Shown: piece after piece, positions 56,348-64,000 of the stretch | Layout: each line of letters begins with the position of its first letter | Numbering within the stretch: position 1 is the stretch's first letter | Origin: Marinobacter algicola DG893 | Lineage (GTDB): Bacteria; Pseudomonadota; Gammaproteobacteria; Pseudomonadales; Oleiphilaceae | DNA: 64,000 bases | Assembly: GCF_000170835.1 (NCBI RefSeq) | Contig: NZ_ABCP01000010.1 | Span: forward strand, 37,820-101,819 | Direction of reading: 5' to 3' | Program-made: the position numbers and the translations under genes | Notes under the pieces: model-generated | The model's input: the letters and a program-made list of their open reading frames with translations, nothing else | Database searches by the model: none | Told to the model about the DNA's origin: nothing

Positions 56348-57307
56348 TCAGGCGGTTGCAGCCGCGGCCGGCGTATCAATCTTCGCTTTCTCGATCACCC
56401 GGCACTGGCTGGCCGCCAGCGATAGTACATCAATCGCTTTTGGTCGTGGGAAAGTGACCCGCCAGGCCAACGCCACCGTGCGATAAGGCACCGGTGCCGC
56501 GAAAGGCCTGACGGCGAGTATGTTTTCGTCATACTGCATTGCTGTGGCGGCGGACAGCGGTAACACCGTAATACCGAGACCGGAGGCCACCATATGGCGG
56601 ATGGTTTCCAGTGAACTGCCTTCGGTCACCAGAGAGGGTGCCGCAGCACTGGGATTACGGGTGACCGCATCCACCAGAGGCGGGCAGGATTCCAGCACCT
56701 GGTCACGGAAACAGTGGCCGGGGCCGAGCAGTAGCAACTGCTCCTGCGCCAGTTCCTCCGCTGTCAGACTCTCGCGCTTGGTCAGTGGGTGACCTCCTGG
56801 CAGCAGTACCACAAAAGGCTCGTCGTAAAGAGGCAGAGTAACGACCTCAGGTTCTTCAAACGGCAGCGCGATGATAATGGCGTCCAGTTCTGACTGGCGC
56901 AGTTTCTGGCGCAGTGTGGCGGTGTAGTTTTCCTCGATGTAGAGCGGCATCTCGGGCGCGGCGCGGCGCAGCTCCGGCAACAGGTGCGGGAACAGGTAGG
57001 GGCCGATGGTGTAGATGGCGCCCACCTTGAGGGCGGCATTGAGCTGGTTCTTGCCGTCCTGTGCCATGTCACGGATAACACCCACCTGATCCAGAACCCG
57101 CTGGGCCTGGTCGATGATACGCTTGCCCGTTTCGGTGACCCGGATGCTGTTTTTGCTACGCTCAAACAAGGGGATGCCGAGTTCGTCCTCGAGTTTCTTG
57201 ACGGCCACACTCAAGGTCGGCTGACTGACATGACAGCGCTCGGCGGCGCGGCCAAAATGCCTTTCCCGGGCAAGGGTAACAACGTATCTTAACTCGGTCA
57301 GAGTCAT
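56348..57307 (-). CDS. oxyR: OxyR, hydrogen peroxide-sensing LysR regulator
   Basis: The product has 319 residues. HTH: RHFGRAAERCHVSQPTLSVA. The redox pair is C199 and C208 in GHCFRDQVLESC, at the same residue numbers as in E. coli OxyR, so peroxide-induced disulfide switching is expected. It activates catalase and peroxidase genes in other bacteria; none of those are in the window. It is upstream of recG and divergent from the epimerase-like gene at 57397. Confidence 0.96.
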   Translation of the reverse strand: MTLTELRYVVTLARERHFGRAAERCHVSQPTLSVAVKKLEDELGIPLFERSKNSIRVTETGKRIIDQAQRVLDQVGVIRDMAQDGKNQLNAALKVGAIYTIGPYLFPHLLPELRRAAPEMPLYIEENYTATLRQKLRQSELDAIIIALPFEEPEVVTLPLYDEPFVVLLPGGHPLTKRESLTAEELAQEQLLLLGPGHCFRDQVLESCPPLVDAVTRNPSAAAPSLVTEGSSLETIRHMVASGLGITVLPLSAATAMQYDENILAVRPFAAPVPYRTVALAWRVTFPRPKAIDVLSLAASQCRVIEKAKIDTPAAAATA

Positions 57308-57396
57308 GGCGGGCTCCGGTCAGAATTCGTCCAGGTCAGGGATCGTACAAACGTTCCGTTAATTTATTAGCCAAAGCATAAGGATTGATATTGTCT

Positions 57397-58269
57397 ATGG
57401 CAATCACTGAGCACCAACAAACGCCAAGAATACTGGTCGCGGGCTGTGGCAAGCTCGGCGGCGCCATTGCCTCTCAGCTATCCAGGACGGCAATGGTATA
57501 CGGCCTGCGGCGCAATCCGGACAGGGTTCCGGAAGGCGTCCATGCGCTGGGGGCAGACCTCCTGGTACCAGAGCAGGTACGTTCAGTACTGCCGGACAAT
57601 CTCGACATTGTGGTTTATTGCCTGACACCCGCAAGCTACGACAACGAGGGCTATCACAATGCCTACGTAAAGGGCCTGAAGAACCTGATCGGCGCTCTGG
57701 ACGGACACAAACTCACGCGGCTGGTATTTATCGGTAGCAGCAGTGTCTATGCCCAGGACGATGATTCCTGGGTCGATGAGAGCAGCCCAACCGACCCCGA
57801 CCGATACAGTGGCCAAGCAATCCTCGAAGGTGAGAGGATCGCCCTGGAGAGCGGCAGTCCGGCAACCGTAATCCGTTTTAGTGGCATTTATGGACCCTCG
57901 CGGGCGCGCTTCCTCGATGCCGTGATGAATGGCGACATGGATCCGGCCTCGCCCGGTCCCTACAGCAACCGTATTCACGAAGCGGATGCGGCTGCGGCCA
58001 CCTGCCATATCGTGGAGCGGGCACTTGTCGGCCAGCCACTTGAAGATTGCTACCTCGCCAGCGATTGCGAGCCTGTGCGGCTGGATGAGGTGGTGGCATG
58101 GGTACGTGAACAACTACCCTGCGCAAAACCCGGCCCCAACGCCCGCCAAGGAGGCCGCGCAGGCAGTAAGCGCTGTAACAATCGGCGGCTGCTGGACTCC
58201 GGATTCCATTTCCGCTACCCGGACTTCCGGGTGGGCTACCGGGAGATGATTGCCGAAAAAAGCCAGTAG
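57397..58269 (+). CDS. NAD(P)-dependent epimerase/SDR family protein (YeeZ-like)
   Basis: The product has 290 residues. The nucleotide motif is G-x-G-x-x-G in LVAGCGKLGGAIASQL. Further blocks are SSSVYAQDDDSWVDESSPTD, the SDR-e Ser and Tyr region, and IRFSGIYGPSRARFLDAVM. The Tyr-Lys pair is not typical (Y-S-G-Q-A), so catalytic activity is uncertain. ATG 57397 is used; TTG codons upstream are possible. Similar to uncharacterised YeeZ-type NAD(P)-binding proteins next to oxyR-recG in relatives. Confidence 0.85.
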   Translation: MAITEHQQTPRILVAGCGKLGGAIASQLSRTAMVYGLRRNPDRVPEGVHALGADLLVPEQVRSVLPDNLDIVVYCLTPASYDNEGYHNAYVKGLKNLIGALDGHKLTRLVFIGSSSVYAQDDDSWVDESSPTDPDRYSGQAILEGERIALESGSPATVIRFSGIYGPSRARFLDAVMNGDMDPASPGPYSNRIHEADAAAATCHIVERALVGQPLEDCYLASDCEPVRLDEVVAWVREQLPCAKPGPNARQGGRAGSKRCNNRRLLDSGFHFRYPDFRVGYREMIAEKSQ

Positions 58270-58292
58270 GCCTGGCGACCAGCCTACCAACG

Positions 58293-58317
58293 AAAAAGGC
58301 GGCCCATGGGCCGCCTT
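58293..58317 (-). terminator. Terminator of ridA (minus strand)
   Basis: AAGGCGGCCCA and TGGGCCGCCTT form a perfect stem. In minus-strand reading it is followed by TTTTT, ending transcripts from ridA. Confidence 0.8.
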
Positions 58318-58338
58318 CGGTGTTAATTTGAGCGAGTA

Positions 58339-58725
58339 TCAGCTCAGCACCATCACCGCTTCCATCTCAACCGGAACGCCCTTGGGCAACGCCGCGACGC
58401 CCACGGCAGCGCGCGCCGGGTAAGGCTCCTGGAAGTAGGTGGCCATGATTTCGTTCACCGTTGCAAAGTTGCTCAGATCCGTCATGTAGATGTTGACCTT
58501 GACGATGTCCTTGAGCTCTCCGCCACTGGCCTCGCAGACGGCTTTAAGGTTCTCAAACACCTGGCGGGTCTTGGCGGCGAAATCACCCGCGACCACCTCC
58601 ATGGTTTCCGGCACCAGCGGAATCTGCCCCGACAGGTACACGGTGTCCCCGGCTTTCACCGCCTGGGAGTAAGTGCCGATGGCCTGTGGCGCGTTATCAG
58701 TCTGTATTACGGATTTGTTGGTCAT
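58339..58725 (-). CDS. ridA: RidA-family enamine/imine deaminase
   Basis: Hydrolyses reactive 2-aminoacrylate and related enamines or imines produced by PLP enzymes. The 128-residue product has [20 protein letters not shown] and the conserved Arg in [20 protein letters not shown]. It ends [12 protein letters not shown] 58725 gives [17 protein letters not shown], matching family N-termini; the longer open frame is not needed. It lies ~100 bp downstream of spoT in the same direction, the usual gammaproteobacterial order spoT-ridA. Confidence 0.95.
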   Translation of the reverse strand: MTNKSVIQTDNAPQAIGTYSQAVKAGDTVYLSGQIPLVPETMEVVAGDFAAKTRQVFENLKAVCEASGGELKDIVKVNIYMTDLSNFATVNEIMATYFQEPYPARAAVGVAALPKGVPVEMEAVMVLS

Positions 58726-58828
58726 GACCTTGGGGTCCTCTTTATCAAAACGCCAATCCTCACCTTTGGGTGGCTGGCGTGTCAACAGGCCAAACGTCGC
58801 GGCCCTGGCCTATTGCATCACGGTTACG

Positions 58829-60976
58829 TCAGTGCCTTACCCGGTTGATATGGGTGACAGAGCGAATATTCCTGATCCTCCGCATCACCCTGGCAAGATG
58901 CCGGCGACCGTTCACATGCACCACAAGGCTGACAATACCCAGCCTGGCGTTTTGCTCTTCCACATTAATGCGCTCGATGTTGCCATCCGCCATGGCCACT
59001 GCGTTGGCAAGCTCTGCAATGACCCCACGCTGGCGCTCAAGCTCCACACGAAGCTCAACGGAGAACTCGTTGGCAATGTCCTTGGCCCACTTCAGATGAG
59101 TGAGACGCGCCCTGCCTTCATCGTCCTCCGGCAACCGTGAACAGGTATCCGAGTGAATGACCATGCCATTGCCCGAGTCCATGGCACCGACTACCGGGTC
59201 ACCGGGAATTGGCTTGCAACAACTGGCAAACCGAACCAGCAGGCCTTCGGTGCCACGGATGGTGACCGGGCTGTTATTGGCATTATCCATGATGGTCGCG
59301 GATGCTACGTCCGATGCTTCATCATCTGCACCGCCGCTGACCAACTGGCGTGCCACGAGATAGGCCATGCGATTGCCCAGGCCAATATCGCTGACCAGGT
59401 CCTCGAAACTGTCCACCTGGTTATGGCGGACCACCGCCTGGATCTGATGCTCGTTGATCTCCGACAGGCTGGTGCCAAACCCTTTGAGGGATTTCTTCAG
59501 CAGGGTTTTGCCGAGGTCCAGGGATTCAGCACGCTTCTGGTTCTTGAGCACATGGCGAATACTGCTGCGGGCCTTACCGGTTACCACGAAACTGAGCCAG
59601 GCGGGATTGGGCCGGGCTCCGGGGGCGGTAATGACTTCAACGGTCTGGCCGCTTTGCAGCGGCTGGCTCAGGGATCCGAGGTTGCGGTTGATACGGCAGG
59701 CCACACAGGCATTACCGATGTCCGTATGGATGGCGTAGGCAAAGTCAACGGGAGTCGCTCCGCTGGGCAACTCCATGATTTTGCCCTTGGGCGTGAACAC
59801 GTAGATCTCGTCCGGGAACAGGTCGACCTTCACATGTTCGATGAATTCCAGGGAATCGTCCGCTCGCTCACGCATCTCCATCAGGCCTTTGACCCAACGG
59901 TCCACCCGTGTCTGGTTGACGCTGGTCACGCTGGAGGGCTCGTTCTTGTACATCCAGTGAGCCGCAATACCATTATTGGCGATGTGCTCCATTTCCTCGG
60001 TGCGGATCTGGATTTCAATGTTCACATGCATGCCAAACAGCGTGGTGTGCAGGGACTGGTAGCCATTGGCCTTGGGCATGGCAATGTAGTCCTTGAAACG
60101 GCCCGGCAACGGCTTGTAGAGGCTGTGCACGGCACCGAGAATGCGGTAGCAATCGTCCTCGGTGTCGGTGATGATGCGGAAGGCGTACACGTCCATGATT
60201 TCGTGGAAGGATTTCTGCTTGAACTTCATCTTGTTGTAGATGCTGTTCAAGTGCTTTTCCCGGCCCAGAATGCGGCCTGGCAGGCTGCGCTCCTCCAGTT
60301 TTTCCTGCAGTTTGCCACGGATATCGTCAATAATTTCCCGGTGACTGCCCCGAAGCTTTGCGACTGCCTTGGAAATGTACTTTGAGCGCATCGGGTACAG
60401 TGAGGAGAAGCCCAGGTCTTCGAGTTCGGTACAAATGGAGTGCATACCCAGGCGATTGGCAATCGGGGCGTAGATATCCAGGGTTTCGTTGGCGATGCGC
60501 TGACGCTTCTCGTAGGGCATCGGGCCCAGGGTGCGCATGTTGTGCAGTCGATCCGCCAGTTTGACCAGGATCACGCGGATATCCCGTGCCATGGCCAGGG
60601 TCATTTTCTGGAAATTTTCGGCCTGGGCCTCAGCGCGGGAACGGAACTCAATCTGGGTGAGCTTGCTGACACCGTCCACAAGCTCGGCGACATCCTCGCC
60701 AAACTGCTCAGCCAGCGCGTCCTTGGGGATACCTGTGTCCTCAATGACATCGTGGAGCATGGCCGCCATCAGGCTCTGGTGATCCAGCTTCAGGCTGGCA
60801 AGGATTCGGGCCACCGCCAGGGGATGGGTGATGTAGCGATCGCCGCTTTTGCGCATCTGCCCTTCGTGGGCCTGTTCGGCATAATAGTAGGCTCGTCGCA
60901 CCTGATTGATGCGATTGGTATCTAGATACGTGCTGAGTTCATTGGCCAGCACATCAACCGTTGCCTCTGCCGACAC
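58829..60976 (-). CDS. spoT: Bifunctional (p)ppGpp synthetase/hydrolase SpoT
   Basis: Makes and degrades the stringent alarmone. The 715-residue product has the HD hydrolase domain with HDVIEDTGIPKDAL and VKLADRLHNMRTL, then the synthetase domain (RIITDTEDDCYRILGAVHSL, GRFKDYIAMPKANGYQSLHT). TGS follows (DEIYVFTPKGKIMELPSGAT), and an ACT domain closes the protein. The intact HD site distinguishes it from RelA. GTG at 60976 with GGAGG upstream is the likely start; the frame open to 61087 includes the preceding terminator. Downstream of rpoZ. Confidence 0.96.
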   Translation of the reverse strand: MSAEATVDVLANELSTYLDTNRINQVRRAYYYAEQAHEGQMRKSGDRYITHPLAVARILASLKLDHQSLMAAMLHDVIEDTGIPKDALAEQFGEDVAELVDGVSKLTQIEFRSRAEAQAENFQKMTLAMARDIRVILVKLADRLHNMRTLGPMPYEKRQRIANETLDIYAPIANRLGMHSICTELEDLGFSSLYPMRSKYISKAVAKLRGSHREIIDDIRGKLQEKLEERSLPGRILGREKHLNSIYNKMKFKQKSFHEIMDVYAFRIITDTEDDCYRILGAVHSLYKPLPGRFKDYIAMPKANGYQSLHTTLFGMHVNIEIQIRTEEMEHIANNGIAAHWMYKNEPSSVTSVNQTRVDRWVKGLMEMRERADDSLEFIEHVKVDLFPDEIYVFTPKGKIMELPSGATPVDFAYAIHTDIGNACVACRINRNLGSLSQPLQSGQTVEVITAPGARPNPAWLSFVVTGKARSSIRHVLKNQKRAESLDLGKTLLKKSLKGFGTSLSEINEHQIQAVVRHNQVDSFEDLVSDIGLGNRMAYLVARQLVSGGADDEASDVASATIMDNANNSPVTIRGTEGLLVRFASCCKPIPGDPVVGAMDSGNGMVIHSDTCSRLPEDDEGRARLTHLKWAKDIANEFSVELRVELERQRGVIAELANAVAMADGNIERINVEEQNARLGIVSLVVHVNGRRHLARVMRRIRNIRSVTHINRVRH

Positions 60977-61008
60977 CGCGCCTCCGTGGGGATCATAAAT
61001 GCCAGGGA

Positions 61009-61037
61009 TAAAAAAACCCGAATGCACGCATTCGGGT
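61009..61037 (-). terminator. Terminator between rpoZ and spoT
   Basis: ACCCGAATGC and GCATTCGGGT form the stem; in minus-strand reading it ends in TTTTTTT. Likely reduces read-through from rpoZ into spoT, or gives spoT its own regulated start. Confidence 0.75.
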
Positions 61038-61161
61038 CCTTCCGACGTTCTTCCAGTCATGCCTATAGATACACTATAAAACCGCAAGAACAGATTTCAA
61101 TGCTTTGGACGGGTAACCAGAAAATATTCCCGTCTTCGGCCACATTCAGCGACCTTCAGCC

Positions 61162-61374
61162 TTATTCGTCGTCATCCTCGGTGAGGAGATCGCGGGAGAT
61201 CTTGCCTTCAGCGATTTCACGCAGGGCAATAACGGTAGGCTTGTCGTTCTCTTCTGCGACCAGCGGCTCAAAGCCCTTGGTTGCGATCTGGCGGGCACGC
61301 TTGGTGGCCAGCATAACCAGCTGGAAGCGGTTATCAACGTTTTCAAGGCAATCTTCAACGGTAACTCGTGCCAT
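61162..61374 (-). CDS. rpoZ: RNA polymerase omega subunit
   Basis: The 70-residue omega subunit starts [20 protein letters not shown], with the conserved [11 protein letters not shown] and an acidic C-terminus (LLTEDDDE). It helps assemble RNA polymerase and forms part of the ppGpp site 1. It lies between gmk and spoT, as in most gammaproteobacteria. Slightly shorter than E. coli omega (91 residues), as in pseudomonads and relatives. Confidence 0.96.
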   Translation of the reverse strand: MARVTVEDCLENVDNRFQLVMLATKRARQIATKGFEPLVAEENDKPTVIALREIAEGKISRDLLTEDDDE

Positions 61375-61465
61375 AACTTCCCCGACAATAGCAAAATGAC
61401 TGATTTCAGCAGACCGCGTAGTTTACTGCGGCCGGTTCAATTTGTATACAGGCAATATGCGCCGA

Positions 61466-63083
<1,618 letters not shown>

Positions 63084-63245
63084 GGTGACTCCGCGTTTGG
63101 GAAGAAGCAGTACTTCAGTTTAGCAGGCCGACTGCCCCAACATCGAACAGACGCCTCGGACTGCGTGTTATACTCCGCAATCTTTCAACATTGCAATCGA
63201 CCGGGGATTCTCCCCGGACACTCACTACCAATACCAGGAATGACT

Positions 63246-63962
63246 ATGAGACCGAGCGGAAGAACGCCGGAACAACCCAGAGACATCCGCATCACGCGCC
63301 ACTACACCCGCCACGCCGAAGGATCTGTATTGGTGGAGTTCGGCGACACCAAGGTAATCTGTACCGCCTCTGTCGAAAATAAGGTGCCGCCATTCCTGCG
63401 CGGCGAAGGCAAGGGCTGGATCACCGCCGAGTACGGCATGCTGCCCCGCTCCACCGGCAGCCGTATGGGCCGGGAAGCCGCCCGAGGTAAGCAGGGTGGC
63501 CGCACCGTGGAAATCCAGCGCCTGATCGGCCGCTCCCTGCGCGCAGCGGTTGACTTGAGCGCTCTAGGCGAACATTCCATCACCATCGACTGCGACGTCA
63601 TCCAGGCCGACGGCGGCACCCGCACGGCGGCGATTACCGGTGGCTGCGTGGCGCTGGTGGACGCGCTGAATCATCTGGTGAAAGAAGGCCGGCTGAAGAC
63701 GTCGCCGTTGAAACAGATGATTGCAGCGTTTTCCGTAGGCGTCTACAAGGGCACACCGGTGTTGGACCTGGATTATCCGGAGGATTCCGAAGCCGAAACC
63801 GACATGAATGTGATCATGACGGATCAGGGCGGCTTCATTGAGATTCAGGGAACCGCCGAGGGCGCGCCGTTTGAACAGGAAGAGCTGGATGGCATGCTGA
63901 AACTGGCCAAACTGGGCATTGGGCAGTTGTTTGAGGCGCAGAAGGCGGCTTTGGCCCAGTAG
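63246..63962 (+). CDS. rph: Ribonuclease PH
   Basis: A phosphorolytic exoribonuclease that trims tRNA 3' ends. The 238-residue product starts [20 protein letters not shown]. It has [20 protein letters not shown], the phosphate-site [20 protein letters not shown] and [20 protein letters not shown]. Start at 63246; a much longer open frame running from 62073 is a shadow of yicC and gmk. It is divergent from yicC, 162 bp apart. Complete, ending 38 bp before the window edge. Confidence 0.97.
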   Translation: MRPSGRTPEQPRDIRITRHYTRHAEGSVLVEFGDTKVICTASVENKVPPFLRGEGKGWITAEYGMLPRSTGSRMGREAARGKQGGRTVEIQRLIGRSLRAAVDLSALGEHSITIDCDVIQADGGTRTAAITGGCVALVDALNHLVKEGRLKTSPLKQMIAAFSVGVYKGTPVLDLDYPEDSEAETDMNVIMTDQGGFIEIQGTAEGAPFEQEELDGMLKLAKLGIGQLFEAQKAALAQ

Positions 63963-64000
63963 CCGTTAGCATTGAGGTCTGGGCGGGCTTGGGAAGATGG

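Noticed and set aside
59153..60385. 410-codon plus-strand frame opposite spoT
   Set aside because: Antisense shadow of a conserved gene in a GC-rich region; the sequence is His/Gly/Asp-rich and of low complexity.

Overview
The window reads as a gammaproteobacterial chromosome, most likely Marinobacter or a close marine relative. This is inferred from the conserved blocks tsaD/rpsU-dnaG-rpoD and spoT-rpoZ-gmk-yicC/rph, from the recG-oxyR pair, from the FadL-like porin and Ig-repeat lipoprotein, and from protein similarity recalled from memory; no database was searched.

Layout. 1-4855: the macromolecular synthesis block, with tsaD divergent from rpsU-dnaG-rpoD, followed by a CAU tRNA whose acceptor stem looks like tRNA-Ile2. 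4856-19100: an accessory region of lower and uneven GC. It holds small orphan genes, an intact IS3-family element, an internally deleted relative of it, a fragment of a second IS3-type element, an integron-type attC site with two cassette-like genes (one split by an amber codon), a decayed Kef antiporter, an LtrA-family membrane protein and a GAF-PAS-LOV-GGDEF-EAL protein. 19140-30243: a catabolic or secondary-metabolism region with many regulators (TetR, IclR, LysR, TetR). Its enzymes are an isochorismatase-like hydrolase, an HpaB-family flavoprotein, a CmcJ-like oxygenase, an aldehyde dehydrogenase, a 2OG-Fe(II) oxygenase and an alpha/beta hydrolase. It also contains a frameshifted EamA exporter and a stub of an MFS gene. 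30374-33445: glutathione-dependent formaldehyde detoxification (frmA-frmB) with a divergent LysR gene. 33603-39913: redox genes (three quinone-oxidoreductase-like MDR proteins and one SDR) with two divergent LysR regulators. The 36-39.9 kb part is AT-richer and looks acquired. 40086-41287: a third IS3-family element, followed by a gene-poor gap.

42472-63962: core-like sequence returns. It holds a CsaA/YgjH tRNA-binding protein, a GST, a TIGR02647 protein, a PEP-CTERM exported protein, the FadL-like porin with a 1060-residue Ig-like lipoprotein, a molybdopterin oxidoreductase with a DUF2489 protein, a YbaK-HDOD signalling protein, recG, oxyR, an epimerase-like protein, ridA, spoT, rpoZ, gmk, yicC and rph.

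The most unusual material is the integrase-less attC and cassette debris, a dispersed AAGCGAACATTC motif seen five times only in the accessory part, the LOV-type blue-light c-di-GMP protein, and the unexplained two-oxygenase plus aldehyde dehydrogenase operon. Starts were moved inward from the longest open frame wherever a Shine-Dalgarno sequence or family alignment supported it.
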